Numbered from the stretch's first letter, positions 1-9,906 are shown. The stretch: 64,000 nt of DNA from Alphaproteobacteria bacterium MarineAlpha11_Bin1 (GCA_002937455.1 PTJZ01000001.1:124001-188000); one strand, 5' to 3'. Translations and numbers: made by a program. The notes: generated by a model not told the origin, from the letters alone.

Positions 1-312
1 TTAGAACGAACTGGGCTAGAGAGAATAATCCGGGCGGGATACGAGTTACTGGGGATGATAACCTTCTTTACCGCGGGACCTAGCGAAAGCCGAGCGTGGA
101 CAATTCCAGAAATCACTAGAGCTGAGGATGCGGCGAGTGTCATTCACACCGATTTTGCCCGCGGCTTCATTTGCGCTGAAACAATTAGCTATGAAGATTA
201 TATAAACTATCAGGGTGAACAGGGTGCAAAAGAATCTGGCCGTATGCGTCAGGAAGGCCGAGATTATATCGTAAAGGATGGCGACGTCATCCTTTACCGT
301 TTCAACATCTGA
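1..312 (+). CDS. ychF: Redox-regulated ATPase YchF (3' part only)
   Basis: This is the C-terminal part of the Obg-related P-loop ATPase YchF, which binds ribosomes and hydrolyses ATP rather than GTP. The frame is open from the first base and ends at TGA 310-312, so about 103 residues are present and the nucleotide-binding half lies outside the window. What is visible is the TGS-like domain: [26 protein letters not shown] and the ending [16 protein letters not shown] are close to the family's conserved tail. The gene reads into the dienelactone hydrolase gene 108 bases downstream. Only the end can be judged; I see no damage in it. Confidence 0.93.
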   Translation, partial: LERTGLERIIRAGYELLGMITFFTAGPSESRAWTIPEITRAEDAASVIHTDFARGFICAETISYEDYINYQGEQGAKESGRMRQEGRDYIVKDGDVILYRFNI

Positions 313-420
313 TAAGGAACGCTAAGTTACCTGCATGACGGTCGGGGGCGAACGCTGGTCGGATTAAAGACGGCAGTACCGATATCGGTTAACATTAAGG
401 ATCCGGAGAAAGGAAGGAAC

Positions 421-1095
421 ATGGGAGAAAACATTTTACTTACCTCGGGAGATAGTCATCAGCTTGATGCCTATAAGGCGGACCCCTCGGGTCCACCGAA
501 AGGTGCGCTTGTCGTCATTCAAGAAATTTTCGGAGTTAACAGCCAAATCCGTAGCACCGTCGATCATTTTGCAGGATTGGGATACACGGCCATTGCGCCA
601 GCCTTGTTCGACCGCGTCGATAAAAAAATTGAGCTTGGGTATAATGAGGATGACTTTGCCTTAGGCCGCGAAACTCGAGGAAAAATAACGGATGATTGGA
701 TTACCTCTGATATTGGCGCCGCGGTGCAGGAAGTAGCATCCGCCGGCAAGGTCAGCGTGATCGGTTTCTGTTTTGGCGGATATGCAACCTTTGTTGCCGC
801 GTGTACGGTTGATGGAATCTCGGCGGCTATGCCATTTTATGGTGGGGGCATTGCAGCACGGTTGGAAGATATGAAACCCAAATGTCCAATCCAGTTCCAT
901 TTCGGCGACAAAGATGCTGCGATCCCTCTCGACGATCTTCAAAAGATCAAGGACTCTCTCCAAGATAGTCCGCTTTACGTGTATGACGATTCAGGTCACG
1001 GATTCACATGTGACGATCGGGATTCGTTTAACCCCGGTGCCACTGAACGCGCTTTCGAACGGGCTGTCGCCTGGATGGATGAACACGCCACCTGA
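421..1095 (+). CDS. Dienelactone hydrolase family protein
   Basis: An alpha/beta hydrolase of 224 residues, the usual length for the dienelactone hydrolase family (carboxymethylenebutenolidase-like), probably cytoplasmic as there is no signal peptide. The nucleophile elbow GFCFGG puts the catalytic cysteine at residue 117; Asp165 (in FGDKDAAIP) and His193 (in SGHGF) complete the Cys-Asp-His triad typical of this family. A strong ribosome binding site, AGGAAGG, lies just upstream of the ATG. True dienelactone hydrolases act in chlorocatechol breakdown, but no other gene of that pathway is nearby, so the real substrate (a lactone or ester) is unknown. The gene ends against a hairpin terminator shared with the convergent aldolase/dehydrogenase gene. 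Confidence 0.9.
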   Translation: MGENILLTSGDSHQLDAYKADPSGPPKGALVVIQEIFGVNSQIRSTVDHFAGLGYTAIAPALFDRVDKKIELGYNEDDFALGRETRGKITDDWITSDIGAAVQEVASAGKVSVIGFCFGGYATFVAACTVDGISAAMPFYGGGIAARLEDMKPKCPIQFHFGDKDAAIPLDDLQKIKDSLQDSPLYVYDDSGHGFTCDDRDSFNPGATERAFERAVAWMDEHAT

Positions 1096-1104
1096 CCCAC
1101 AAAT

Positions 1105-1155
1105 CCGATATAAAAACATCTGCCTCAACTGCCGGGAGGAAGATGTTTTTATCGG
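1105..1155. terminator. Bidirectional hairpin terminator between convergent genes
   Basis: An inverted repeat lies just after the dienelactone hydrolase stop. The left arm at 1105-1121 (CCGATATAAAAACATCT) pairs with 1141-1155 (AGATGTTTTTATCGG) with a two-base bulge, and the A and T runs inside the arms give a T-run on either strand. It overlaps the 3' end of the convergent aldolase/dehydrogenase gene, so it can end transcription from both sides. Confidence 0.6.
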
Positions 1156-3197
1156 AGGGCCGCAGCGATATTTCCGCCATCGACTGTCAAAACCGCACCG
1201 GTAGTCTTTTTCGAAAGCGCCAAATCGACAAATGCTTGGGCAACATCGTTGGCGGTAACCTCCCTCCCAAGGAGGTTGCCAGACATGTACTCCTCCTCGC
1301 TCAGCCCACGGGCCTTTGACCTCTTTTGGATCATCTCGCTAGTCAGAAGGCAAGAGCGGATGCGGTCGGCGTTAACCGCGTTCGCCCTAATGCTATCGAC
1401 GCCATGATCAAGCGCGTATTGGCGGCATAGGAACAGTGTCGAAGCCTTTGGCAGCCCATAGGGACCAAAATCCGGGCCGGGATTTACAGCCTGTTTAGAC
1501 GTGTTAAAGAGCAGGACTCCACCTGTCCTTTGGGCCTTCATGATAGCGACCGCTGCCTGCGCACAGCGCTGATGGCCCCAGAAATTGAGTTCGAAGCTCT
1601 CTCGTAATATTTTTTCGTCCACGTCACCAATCCGGCCCTCCCATGCAGCACCTGCGTTGGAAACGAGAATATCAAGCCCACCAAATTTCTGACATATTTT
1701 GGAGAAAGCCCGTGTAACCGACGCGGCTCGTGTAACATCACATTTTACCGCGATGCCGCCGAGACGATCGGCCAATTCCTGCCCCGCCTCCAAATCGCGA
1801 TCAAGGATTGCTACTTCTGCACCCTGGCCCGCGAAAGCGGCCGCCGTCGCGGCGCCGATCCCAGATCCACCCCCGGTGACGGCAACCACATGACGTGACA
1901 GTGGTTTTTCCGACATCTTGTCAAGTTTAGCCTGCTCCAAGGACCAGTATTCAATCTCAAAGATATCCTTTTCCGGAATGCACTTGTACATTCCAATTCT
2001 CTCCGCATCGGCAATCACCCGTGCCGAAGTCTCTGCCAAATCTGCTGCGACCCCAGCATCACTGACCGACTTTCCAAGTCCGAACAAACCCAATCCGGGC
2101 ATCAATATTACCCGCGGGATCGGATCAAGCATTATTTTCGGGGTTAGCTGCTTTCGGTTGTTCCGCTCAAAGTAGCGCGTGTAATCGACTATGTATTTTC
2201 TAATCGCCGATGAGATGGAAATGGTGAATATGCCTAATTCGTTTTCCTTCGGTGCTGGAATTATTAGCGGCTTCGGTTTTGTACGGATTACATGGTCCGG
2301 AGTAACCGGCCCGGCCGTCGCGTACCGGACGACGTCGCGGCCGTTGACGAAATTCATCACGTGTGGCGAATCTCGAAAATCGAGCACCATCCGACGCCAG
2401 TCAGACCCGTCCTTCTCGGCCAATGCCCCGCGTACTATCGGGGAGATTTCTGCAACTTTAGCTGTTCTGAGAATCTGGCGCCGAGGCGTGAATGATTTTG
2501 CCGGTTTACCGCTCTGTAGGTAGTTCTCCGCAACGCTAACGAGATTGATCATACGCTGATAAGATTCACGCGCATCTTCCCCGAAGGTGAAAATCCCGTG
2601 CTTTAGAAGTATAAGGCCCTCTACATCGGGGTACTTTTCCCAAATACTGGCGCAGGCCTTAGCTAAATCGAATCCCGGCATTATATACGGAACTAGTGCA
2701 ACACGATCGGCAAAGATTTCTCGGCAGAGATTCGTACCATCTGGCTGGTCGGTGACAGATAAAATTGCATCTGAATGCGTGTGATCAACAAACTTATGCG
2801 GCAGGAAAGCATGAAGAAGTGTCTCTACGGAGGGGTTTGGTGAGTTTGAATTAAGTAAAGCGCCGCGCTGAGCATTTACCATTTCCTCATCGGTAAGTTT
2901 TTTCAACCCGCGGAGCTTGCGGATGGATTCGAGCCTAACCGCCGGCAGGCCCGGTGGCTCAATATTCGCCATATCCCAGCCGGACCCCTTCACGCAAAGC
3001 ACTTCCACTTTATCCCCGACAGTATCAGTCATCATCGTCTTGACAGACGTATTACCTCCGCCATGCAATACTAATTTGGCGTCGTTACCCAGCAGTCGTG
3101 AAGTATAGACACGTAATGCAAGATCCTCAGATATACCCTGTCTTTCATAATAGCTGACGGTATCCCGTGCAGCCTCTGCCGACCATTTACTTCTCAT
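1149..3197 (-). CDS. Bifunctional class II aldolase / short-chain dehydrogenase
   Basis: A 682-residue fusion of the RhaD-type aldolase/alcohol dehydrogenase family. The N-terminal half (about 1-400) is a class II zinc aldolase with HGGGNTS, the metal-site HTHSDA and LLKHGIF. The C-terminal part (about 435-682) is a short-chain dehydrogenase with TGGGSGIG for NAD(P) binding and a YxxxK pair in YGLPKAS. Family members usually split a ketose 1-phosphate (for example L-rhamnulose 1-phosphate) into DHAP plus an aldehyde and then oxidise or reduce the aldehyde. Here the gene follows mtnP and mtnA on the same strand after a 96-base gap, and no rhamnose genes are present. I infer that it may cleave methylthioribulose 1-phosphate into DHAP and methylthioacetaldehyde, with the dehydrogenase domain handling the aldehyde. 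Sugar-phosphate use remains the alternative. Confidence 0.88.
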   Translation of the reverse strand: MRSKWSAEAARDTVSYYERQGISEDLALRVYTSRLLGNDAKLVLHGGGNTSVKTMMTDTVGDKVEVLCVKGSGWDMANIEPPGLPAVRLESIRKLRGLKKLTDEEMVNAQRGALLNSNSPNPSVETLLHAFLPHKFVDHTHSDAILSVTDQPDGTNLCREIFADRVALVPYIMPGFDLAKACASIWEKYPDVEGLILLKHGIFTFGEDARESYQRMINLVSVAENYLQSGKPAKSFTPRRQILRTAKVAEISPIVRGALAEKDGSDWRRMVLDFRDSPHVMNFVNGRDVVRYATAGPVTPDHVIRTKPKPLIIPAPKENELGIFTISISSAIRKYIVDYTRYFERNNRKQLTPKIMLDPIPRVILMPGLGLFGLGKSVSDAGVAADLAETSARVIADAERIGMYKCIPEKDIFEIEYWSLEQAKLDKMSEKPLSRHVVAVTGGGSGIGAATAAAFAGQGAEVAILDRDLEAGQELADRLGGIAVKCDVTRAASVTRAFSKICQKFGGLDILVSNAGAAWEGRIGDVDEKILRESFELNFWGHQRCAQAAVAIMKAQRTGGVLLFNTSKQAVNPGPDFGPYGLPKASTLFLCRQYALDHGVDSIRANAVNADRIRSCLLTSEMIQKRSKARGLSEEEYMSGNLLGREVTANDVAQAFVDLALSKKTTGAVLTVDGGNIAAALR

Positions 3198-3240
3198 CGA
3201 AAATATCCCGTATTTTCATTATCAGCGTGCACAGTCTTAT

Positions 3241-3272
3241 CTTGGTCGGTCTCTAGGGAAGGGACCGCCAAG
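3241..3272. repeat. Hairpin in the spacer ahead of the aldolase gene
   Basis: CTTGGTCGGTC (3241-3251) and GGACCGCCAAG (3262-3272) form an imperfect stem with one bulged base. On the plus strand it is followed by CCCCTTTT. On the minus strand, the coding strand here, it lies between the mtnA stop and the aldolase start with no T-run, so it would be a structured leader or RNA-processing element rather than an intrinsic terminator. Confidence 0.35.
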
Positions 3273-3293
3273 CCCCTTTTAAAGTGTTTCTAT

Positions 3294-4391
3294 TTAACCT
3301 GCGAATTCTGGATACAATTCCGCTAACCCCAACTTTGACGCGGTGCTAACGCCGCGTTCGGTGATAAGACCCGTAACAAGACGAGAGGGTGTTACATCGA
3401 ACGCATAGTTTTTTGCGAAACTTCCACCCGGAACGATGCTTACCGTCAAAATCTCTCCAGATAATGATTTACCAGTGACCTCTGTAACCTCCGAGGAATT
3501 ACGTTGTTCGATTGGGATATCGCGGAAGCCATCATCAATCGTCCAGTCAATCGTGGGGCCGGGTAGTCCAACATAAAATGGAACGTCATTATCGTATGCC
3601 GCCAGCGCTTTCAGATAAGTACCGATCTTGTTGCAAACATCGCCTGCTGAAGTTGTTCGATCAGTACCGGTAATAACTAGATCCACAAGTCCGTGCTGCA
3701 TCAAATGTCCACCGGCATTGTCGACGATGACGGTATGCGGTACCCCGTGCTTCCCCAATTCCCAGGCCGTCAGGTTAGAGCCCTGATTACGTGGCCGGGT
3801 CTCATCGACCCATACATGGACAGGAATACCCGCATCGTGAGCCTTGTAAACCGGAGCCAGAGCTGTACCCCAGTCGACCGTAGCTAGCCATCCCGCGTTA
3901 CAATGGGTCAACACGTTAACTTGATCTGGCTTCCCCCGGGCTTCCCAGGCCCGATAGATTAGAGGCATGCCGTGATCGCCGATTGACGAACAGATCGCCA
4001 CATCTTCATCACAGATTTCTTCAGCGCGAATATAGGCTGCCTTCACACGAGCATTGGGGGCGAGTGGTAATAGTAAATTCTTCATCTCATCCACCGCCCA
4101 GCGGAGATTAACCGCTGTGGGTCGTGTCGCCATTAACTGATCCGCTGCGAGAAAAAGGTTTTCGTTTGATGGATCATCGCGCATCGCGAGTGCCATACCG
4201 AAGGCAGCTGTCGCCCCAATCAGCGGCGCACCCCGTATCCACATATCACTTATCGCAGTTGACGCATCCGAAACGTCTCGCAGTTGGATAATTACGAATT
4301 CAAATGGGAGTCGCGTCTGATCGATAATTTCAACAGTCTCACCGTCATCGCCAACCCAGATAGTCCTAAAGGGTTTACCGTCAACATTCAT
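3294..4391 (-). CDS. mtnA: S-methyl-5-thioribose-1-phosphate isomerase
   Basis: Converts methylthioribose 1-phosphate to methylthioribulose 1-phosphate in methionine salvage. It belongs to the eIF2B-like sugar-phosphate isomerases: RGAPLIG near the N terminus, the catalytic cysteine in THCNAG, the acid residue in TGTDR (usually GADR), and NKIGTY. The start is taken at ATG 4391 (365 residues) because its ATGA overlaps the mtnP stop by four bases; the longer open frame above it is Arg/Gly-rich and runs over mtnP. The overlap implies translational coupling with mtnP, which makes its substrate. No mtnB, mtnC or mtnD gene is in view, so the product may go to the aldolase/dehydrogenase encoded next rather than back to methionine. 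Confidence 0.95.
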   Translation of the reverse strand: MNVDGKPFRTIWVGDDGETVEIIDQTRLPFEFVIIQLRDVSDASTAISDMWIRGAPLIGATAAFGMALAMRDDPSNENLFLAADQLMATRPTAVNLRWAVDEMKNLLLPLAPNARVKAAYIRAEEICDEDVAICSSIGDHGMPLIYRAWEARGKPDQVNVLTHCNAGWLATVDWGTALAPVYKAHDAGIPVHVWVDETRPRNQGSNLTAWELGKHGVPHTVIVDNAGGHLMQHGLVDLVITGTDRTTSAGDVCNKIGTYLKALAAYDNDVPFYVGLPGPTIDWTIDDGFRDIPIEQRNSSEVTEVTGKSLSGEILTVSIVPGGSFAKNYAFDVTPSRLVTGLITERGVSTASKLGLAELYPEFAG

Positions 4392-5275
4392 ACGCCCAGC
4401 ACCCGGCCTGCGACCGCATCCAGCTTTGAAACGGCTTCCGGATCGCGAGCCTCGGGTGCGGTTACGATAGCGTGTTCCAGTGCCGTGTGACATCCAGAAT
4501 CGCAGAATCTATCCCGGCCAGATAACTTTGGCACAACCGCCTTAATCAGTGTCCGCGCCTTGTCAGCGTTTTCATGCATGATCTTGATAACGCCTTCTAT
4601 CGCGACGTCGTCATGATCCTCATGCCAACAATCGTAATCGGTGATCATGCCAACCGTTGCGTAACACATCTCCGCTTCTCGGGCGAGTTTTGCCTCTGGC
4701 ATATTAGTCATACCGATAACATCGCATCCCCAGGATCGGTATAAATGGCTTTCGGCACGAGAAGAGAACTGTGGGCCTTCAATGACCAGATAGACGCCCC
4801 CGAGAGCATATTTGATTCCAGTATCTTCGAGCGCATTAGCGAGATTTCGGGAGAGTCGACTGCAGATCGGATCAGCCATAGAAATATGAGCCACACACCC
4901 CTCGTCGAAAAATGTTTTCTTACGGTCAAATGTACGGTCAATGAACTGATCTACTAAGACAAAATGGCCAGGGGAATATTCCTCCCTTAGCGACCCAACG
5001 GCGCTAATCGAGAGGATTTCGGTAACACCTGCACGTTTGAAGGCGTCAATATTAGCACGAAAATTCACCCCACTTGGTGGCACACGGTGGCCGCGCCCAT
5101 GCCTCGGCAGGAAAACGATCTGTTGACCATCAAGTTCACCAAACAAGAATTCGTCCGAAGGCATACCAAAAGGCGAAGGAATCTGCCGCCACTCTTTATT
5201 GATCAGCCCGTCGATCTCGTAAACGCCGCTACCCCCGATGATACCAATAACGGGGATATTACCTAGATCAGTCAT
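4388..5275 (-). CDS. mtnP: S-methyl-5'-thioadenosine phosphorylase
   Basis: Phosphorolyses 5'-methylthioadenosine, a by-product of polyamine and other SAM-dependent chemistry, to adenine and methylthioribose 1-phosphate. The protein (295 residues) has the N-terminal [10 protein letters not shown] phosphate site, FLPRHGRGH, and [14 protein letters not shown] followed by TDYDCWHE; these favour MTA over purine nucleosides. The start at 5275 is chosen because GGGAGAG lies 8 bases upstream, while a longer frame to 5326 has a non-homologous tail. It is the first gene of mtnP-mtnA-(aldolase/dehydrogenase). The remains of a VOC-family gene lie just upstream. Confidence 0.95.
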   Translation of the reverse strand: MTDLGNIPVIGIIGGSGVYEIDGLINKEWRQIPSPFGMPSDEFLFGELDGQQIVFLPRHGRGHRVPPSGVNFRANIDAFKRAGVTEILSISAVGSLREEYSPGHFVLVDQFIDRTFDRKKTFFDEGCVAHISMADPICSRLSRNLANALEDTGIKYALGGVYLVIEGPQFSSRAESHLYRSWGCDVIGMTNMPEAKLAREAEMCYATVGMITDYDCWHEDHDDVAIEGVIKIMHENADKARTLIKAVVPKLSGRDRFCDSGCHTALEHAIVTAPEARDPEAVSKLDAVAGRVLGV

Positions 5276-5333
5276 AAATCTCTCCCAAACACCGACCACC
5301 CACTCGCGGGAAGCTAATGGGGTCAATTAACCA

Positions 5334-5507
5334 TTACAAATGATTCGAGACTTCAAGATACAGTAAATTGTTCAGGGCCATGATACTCGGTCTGCAGTTT
5401 TTTCCTTCAAGTTCGCACCAGATTCCCGAATAGCCGCACACGGCATCAAAAATATCCGGAGCTTTCTCTATGTTATTGGTCCCGATGGAGACATGACTGA
5501 AAGTACT
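5334..5507 (-). pseudogene. Remnant of a VOC (glyoxalase-like) family gene
   Basis: The 303-base gap between mtnP and petC contains a minus-strand frame without a start codon that reads FSHVSIGTNNIEKAPDIF followed by DAV. This matches the N-terminal pattern of small VOC-superfamily proteins (F-x-HV-x-IGTND-x-x-RA-x-x-FYDAV), including the first metal-binding His. The similarity ends after roughly 30 codons and the frame stops at 5334, whereas functional members run to about 120-130 residues. An in-frame TAA sits just upstream. I read it as a decayed gene; the rest of the gap shows nothing else. Confidence 0.5.
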
Positions 5508-5578
5508 TTATTCACCCTTAGAAAACGAGTCATCCTCGGTAGATCTGCCTGCCGGGGGTAGCGGACACTCTCAAGGTT

Positions 5579-6349
5579 TTAGTGGGCGTCGGCCCAAACA
5601 CGGCGTTTTACGACATAAAGAAGCCCGGTTAAAATAAGCAGAAAAAGGATCACTTTTATTCCCATGCGCTTACGCTCTTCCAGTTCTGGTTCAGCTGCCC
5701 ATGCGAGAAAAACAGTTACATCTTCCGACATTTGCTCAACGGAAGCCTTGGTGCCATCGGCATATTCCACGCCATCTTCCGCCAACGGGGAGGCCATCGC
5801 TATCATATTGCCCGCGTAATACTCGTTGTAGTTCATGCCCTCTGGTACCTCGATACCGGCTGGTGCTTCCTCCTTGTATCCGGTGAGTAGTGCGTGGATG
5901 TAATCCGCACCGCCGGGCCGGGCTTTTACGATCAGCGACAAATCAGGTGGCAATGCCCCGCCATTAGCAGCGCGCGCAGCGTTATCATTTGGAAACGGCG
6001 ACACGAATCGATCCGACGGAATAGCTGGCCGCATTTCAATCTCTCCATCATCGTTAGGTTCGGCTGGCACTTCCCTCTCAGCAGCGATCGCCTTTATTTC
6101 GCGTTCGGCGAATCCAATATCCAGAAGGTTACGGTATGCTACTAGACGCAATCCATGGCAGGCGGAGCAAACTTCATTATAAACTTTCGCCCCCCGGCGT
6201 AGCGCCCCCCTATCAAACGTCCCGAAGATACCCGAATGCGCCCAAGGGTGCGCGGGAGGTGCCACTCCTCCCCCGGCCGCGTGCACCGCGGACCCTAAAA
6301 TTATTGCTAGGACACCGACAACGACACCGGTGAAAAACCGTTTCATCAA
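5579..6349 (-). CDS. petC: Ubiquinol-cytochrome c reductase, cytochrome c1 subunit
   Basis: Haem-bearing subunit of the cytochrome bc1 complex, passing electrons from the Rieske centre to soluble cytochrome c. The 256-residue precursor has a signal peptide (residues 1 to about 24, ending AVHAA), the haem c motif CSACH at 61-65, a conserved AMASPL region that supplies the axial methionine, and one C-terminal membrane anchor (about 229-247) followed by a basic cytoplasmic tail. It overlaps the end of petB by four bases (ATGA) and is last in petA-petB-petC, the usual order. It stands as a separate gene here, not as the fused b/c1 polyprotein found in some Rhizobiales. Confidence 0.96.
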   Translation of the reverse strand: MMKRFFTGVVVGVLAIILGSAVHAAGGGVAPPAHPWAHSGIFGTFDRGALRRGAKVYNEVCSACHGLRLVAYRNLLDIGFAEREIKAIAAEREVPAEPNDDGEIEMRPAIPSDRFVSPFPNDNAARAANGGALPPDLSLIVKARPGGADYIHALLTGYKEEAPAGIEVPEGMNYNEYYAGNMIAMASPLAEDGVEYADGTKASVEQMSEDVTVFLAWAAEPELEERKRMGIKVILFLLILTGLLYVVKRRVWADAH

Positions 6350-7674
6350 GCTTTCTCCATTGGCTTGGCAGCAGCACTGACAGCAACCCCGCCTCCCCCT
6401 CGCAGAACCGGTTCAGAAATACTTTTAGGTAATTCTTTTGTTGTCTCGAACTTCGCCAAGAGGGGAATGATTACCAAAAAGTGGGCAAAATAATAGACGG
6501 TCGCAACGCGGCTGATAACGACGTAGATTCCCTCAGCTGGGAGTGCGCCCATATAACCTAGCACAAGACAATCGATCGCAAATATCCAGAAAAACCACTT
6601 GTACAATGGCCTAAAGCGTGACGAACGCACTGGTGACCGATCAAGCCAGGGCAAAATAAATAATACCGCGATTGCTCCGAACATCGCGAGTACTCCAGCC
6701 AGCTTGGCTTCAAAGATGATGAAGCCTAGCCACTCGGTGGTCCAGCCGCCGATGAAATTATCCGGCACCGCGCGGAGGATCGCGTAGAAAGGTAGAAAAT
6801 ACCATTCCGGCACAATATGCGCTGGCGTCGACAGAGAATTGGCCGGTATGTAGTTATCCGGGTGGCCCAAGTAATTAGGGGCGAAGAATATGAACAGGGC
6901 AAATATAATTAAGAAAACTCCCAGCCCAAACATATCCTTGACCGTATAATAGGGATGGAACGGGACAACATCCTGTTCCCCCTTGGTATCGATCCCGATC
7001 GGATTATTCGAACCGTGCACGTGCAGCGCCCAGATATGCAATACTACGACGCCAACAATTACAAACGGTAAAAGATAGTGCAGGCTGAAAAACCTATTGA
7101 GAGTAGCATTGTCAACCGAAAACCCACCCCACAGTAGGGTTACGATATAGTCTCCGATACCCCAAGGAATAGCTGAAAATAAGTTAGTAATCACCGTAGC
7201 ACCCCAGAAGCTCATCTGACCCCAAGGAAGCACATATCCCATAAATGCCGTAGCCATCATCAGAAGCAGGATTACGACACCCAGCATCCAAAGGATTTCG
7301 CGCGGGGCCTTGTAGGAGCCAAAATACAGTCCTCGGAAAATATGAATGTACACTATGATGAAGAACATCGACGCACCGTTCATATGTATATAACGGATTA
7401 GCCAGCCGTAGTTCACGTCACGCATAACGCGTTCAACCGAATCGAAAGCCATCGCTGTATGGGGGGTATAGTGCATAGCCAGAGTAATACCCGTGACGAT
7501 CATGATCACTAACACAATCCCCGCCAAAGAGCCGAAATTCCACCAATAATTCAGGTTTCGGGGCGTTGGGTATTCATAGAGCTCATGGCTCACGAACGAA
7601 AAAATCGGAAGACGGTGATCAACCCAGCGAACAGCGCTGTTATCGAGCCAGGCAGGTTTCTGGAATTTGGACAT
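6346..7674 (-). CDS. petB: Cytochrome b subunit of the bc1 complex
   Basis: A 442-residue integral membrane protein holding haems bL and bH and both quinone sites of complex III. Conserved histidines occur in the two haem-ligand helices, for example around [11 protein letters not shown] and [10 protein letters not shown] and later in [20 protein letters not shown]. The Qo-site motif [13 protein letters not shown] is intact, and [15 protein letters not shown] is typical of the family. Length and hydrophobic pattern fit the eight-helix bacterial form. It starts 12 bases after petA and shares four bases with petC, so all three genes form one transcript. Confidence 0.97.
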   Translation of the reverse strand: MSKFQKPAWLDNSAVRWVDHRLPIFSFVSHELYEYPTPRNLNYWWNFGSLAGIVLVIMIVTGITLAMHYTPHTAMAFDSVERVMRDVNYGWLIRYIHMNGASMFFIIVYIHIFRGLYFGSYKAPREILWMLGVVILLLMMATAFMGYVLPWGQMSFWGATVITNLFSAIPWGIGDYIVTLLWGGFSVDNATLNRFFSLHYLLPFVIVGVVVLHIWALHVHGSNNPIGIDTKGEQDVVPFHPYYTVKDMFGLGVFLIIFALFIFFAPNYLGHPDNYIPANSLSTPAHIVPEWYFLPFYAILRAVPDNFIGGWTTEWLGFIIFEAKLAGVLAMFGAIAVLFILPWLDRSPVRSSRFRPLYKWFFWIFAIDCLVLGYMGALPAEGIYVVISRVATVYYFAHFLVIIPLLAKFETTKELPKSISEPVLRGGGGVAVSAAAKPMEKA

Positions 7675-7686
7675 ATTTCTTCTACC

Positions 7687-8244
7687 TCACCCGATCTTGA
7701 CGACGTTATCGCTGATAAAGGTGTATTCAGGTATTGGAAGGTTACGAGGTGCCGGGCCCTTCCGGATGCGACCGGATGTGTCATAGTGTGACCCATGGCA
7801 CGGGCAGAACCACCCATTGAACTCGCCCTTGGTTTCACCCTGTGAAGTGCCCAGCGGAATGCATCCCAAGTGGGTACAGACCCCGACCAAAATCAGCCAC
7901 TCTGGCTTTTGAGCGCGGGCACTGTCTTCTTCCGGGTCGATTAAATCAGTAGACCTTACAGAATTTGCAGCGGCGACCTCGGCTTTTGTACGATGGCGAA
8001 TAAAAACTGGTACCCCCCGCCATTTTACTTTGATAGCTTGACCTATTTCGACTGCGGAGACATCAACCTCGACAGTGGCTAGGGCCAGCGTATCCGCAGC
8101 CGGATTCATTTGCTGGATGAAAGGCCAAGCCACTGCAGCGCCACCAACGGCCGCAAAAGCACCAGTCGCCAGTTGTAGAAAATCACGCCGGGTTTCCCCT
8201 TTGTGGCCGTTTTCGGGCGACCGGGCGCCTCCGGTATCAGCCAT
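7687..8244 (-). CDS. petA: Ubiquinol-cytochrome c reductase iron-sulfur (Rieske) subunit
   Basis: Rieske protein of complex III (185 residues). It begins with a twin-arginine type signal, RRDFLQLA followed by a hydrophobic stretch that remains as the membrane anchor. The 2Fe-2S ligands are in CTHLGC and CPCHGSHYD, and [10 protein letters not shown] closes the cluster-binding domain. It is the first gene of petABC. The 323-base gap upstream to the divergent trmL gene must carry its promoter. No sign of damage or unusual composition. Confidence 0.97.
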   Translation of the reverse strand: MADTGGARSPENGHKGETRRDFLQLATGAFAAVGGAAVAWPFIQQMNPAADTLALATVEVDVSAVEIGQAIKVKWRGVPVFIRHRTKAEVAAANSVRSTDLIDPEEDSARAQKPEWLILVGVCTHLGCIPLGTSQGETKGEFNGWFCPCHGSHYDTSGRIRKGPAPRNLPIPEYTFISDNVVKIG

Positions 8245-8567
8245 GCTTCACACCTTATTTCCGTTCATTTGCTGACATTTCACGTCCCGTGAAAATCCGC
8301 CAAAAATACGAACTTAAAATATTTCCCCCAATACGCCACTTTTACCTAGTTTATAGGTAGCACGACGTTAGATTCGATACATGCGGCGCGTCGCCGCACA
8401 CTTCTCTTATCATGGGCCGCCGTTAATAGGCTCTAAAAGCCGGTATAGTCCAATTAGTGGCCGCTGGAAACCCTGCCCCAGTTGGGTTAGCAGTCGGTAT
8501 AGGTAAGGTGAAGTGTCTAAAAATTCTAACGATTGCGCCTCCTACCGATCATCGGTATGGCTTTGAT
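8245..8567. other. Divergent promoter spacer between petA and trmL
   Basis: No convincing gene lies in these 323 bases. The petA promoter (minus) and trmL promoter (plus) must be here. A perfect short palindrome, TGCGGCG-CGT-CGCCGCA at 8382-8398, stands out in an otherwise A/T-richer stretch and could be a regulator site or the base of a small hairpin; nothing shows which. Confidence 0.4.
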
Positions 8568-9029
8568 ATGAGAATAGCAATGTTTCAACCTGACATCCCT
8601 CAGAATGCGGGAGCGGTTTTCCGCCTTGGCGCCTGCCTGAACATCCCAGTGGATATCATCGAACCCTGCGGCTTCCTATTGGACGACCGACGATTAAAGC
8701 GCGTTTTAATGGATTATGGGGCCCACGCGGACATAGACCGCCATGCATCATGGGAGGCATGGAAAACGGCTCGGCTTCCATCCCGTGTATTGCTTCTAAC
8801 CACACAAGGAACAGATACTTACACTGATTTTAAGTATCTGGACACAGATATATTATTACTCGGCCGCGAAAGCGCCGGGGTCCCCGCTAGCGTACACGCT
8901 GAAGCCAATGCTCGTTTGTCTATTCCGATGGCGCGCGGCGCTCGGTCGCTCAATGTTGTTACGGCGGCAGCGATAGTCGTTGGCGAGGCGATGCGACAGA
9001 CCGGCGCCTTTGATGGAGTATTTGCGTAA
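8568..9029 (+). CDS. trmL: tRNA (cytidine(34)-2'-O)-methyltransferase
   Basis: A SPOUT-class RNA methyltransferase of 153 residues that 2'-O-methylates the wobble base (C34/U34) of leucine tRNAs. The start ATG at 8568 is chosen because [15 protein letters not shown] is the family's usual N terminus; the longer frame upstream has no resemblance. The SAM-binding knot appears as [10 protein letters not shown] and [19 protein letters not shown] near the C terminus. hemF follows after 13 bases, so the two genes are probably cotranscribed. Confidence 0.93.
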   Translation: MRIAMFQPDIPQNAGAVFRLGACLNIPVDIIEPCGFLLDDRRLKRVLMDYGAHADIDRHASWEAWKTARLPSRVLLLTTQGTDTYTDFKYLDTDILLLGRESAGVPASVHAEANARLSIPMARGARSLNVVTAAAIVVGEAMRQTGAFDGVFA

Positions 9030-9042
9030 GTTAGGTGGAGAG

Positions 9043-9906
9043 ATGACCGAGAAGACCTTAGACGAAAAAAAGATAGCTGCCAGTACCTGGTTTTCAGAAC
9101 TGCGCGACAGGATATGCCGATCGCTCGAGAATATAGAGGATACGGTTATCGGACCGAATGAGACAATCGGCAGCGGTAAACCGGGACGCTTCGAGCAAAT
9201 GGCATGGGATCGGCCGGGCGGTGGTGGCGGAATAATGTCTGTGATGAAAGGCCGTGTCTTCGAAAAAGTTGGCGTAAACATCTCAACCGTTTACGGCGAG
9301 TTCTCAGAAGAGTTTCGGAAAAACGTTCCTGGTGCGGAGGAAGACCCCCGGTTCTGGGCGTCAGGTATTTCATTGGTTTCGCACATGCACTCACCGCTGG
9401 TGCCAGCCGCACATATGAACACCCGTTTTATTATTACGTCAAAAGCATGGTTCGGCGGCGGGAGCGACCTTACACCCATTTATCCAGACGAAGAAGATAC
9501 CGAGATGTTCCATGGAGCTTTGCGCCGAGCGTGCGAAAAGCACAACAATGAGTACTATCCAAAATTCAAGCAATGGTGCGACGAGTATTTTTTTCTTCCA
9601 CATCGGAACGAACCCCGCGGCGTTGGAGGTATTTTTTTCGATTACGTTGATACCGGCGACTGGGAGAAGGATTTTGCCTTCACTCAAGAGGTTGGCCTTG
9701 CTTTTCTCGGTATTTATCCAGAGATCATTTCTAATCACATGAATAATACGTGGACGCCGGAGCAAAGAGAATACCAGCTGCGCCGGCGTGGTCGGTATGT
9801 AGAGTTCAATCTACTCCATGACAGGGGCACGATCTTCGGCCTAAAAACTGGGGGAAATGTGGAGGCTATTCTCATGTCCATGCCTCCAGAAGTTAAATGG
9901 CCTTAA
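9043..9906 (+). CDS. hemF: Oxygen-dependent coproporphyrinogen III oxidase
   Basis: Decarboxylates coproporphyrinogen III to protoporphyrinogen IX with O2 in haem synthesis; cytoplasmic, 287 residues (family about 280-310). Conserved blocks are WDRPGGGGG, the active-site region [30 protein letters not shown], and the C-terminal [19 protein letters not shown]. The start at ATG 9043 is preceded by GGTGGAG; an in-frame ATG at 9013 would overlap trmL. Having the aerobic enzyme fits a cell that respires oxygen through the bc1 complex encoded next door. Confidence 0.96.
   Translation: MTEKTLDEKKIAASTWFSELRDRICRSLENIEDTVIGPNETIGSGKPGRFEQMAWDRPGGGGGIMSVMKGRVFEKVGVNISTVYGEFSEEFRKNVPGAEEDPRFWASGISLVSHMHSPLVPAAHMNTRFIITSKAWFGGGSDLTPIYPDEEDTEMFHGALRRACEKHNNEYYPKFKQWCDEYFFLPHRNEPRGVGGIFFDYVDTGDWEKDFAFTQEVGLAFLGIYPEIISNHMNNTWTPEQREYQLRRRGRYVEFNLLHDRGTIFGLKTGGNVEAILMSMPPEVKWP

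Noticed and set aside
4284..4490. N-terminal extension of mtnA to 4493
   Set aside because: The extra residues are Arg/Gly-rich and read out of the mtnP 3' end; ATG 4391 with the ATGA overlap is far better supported.
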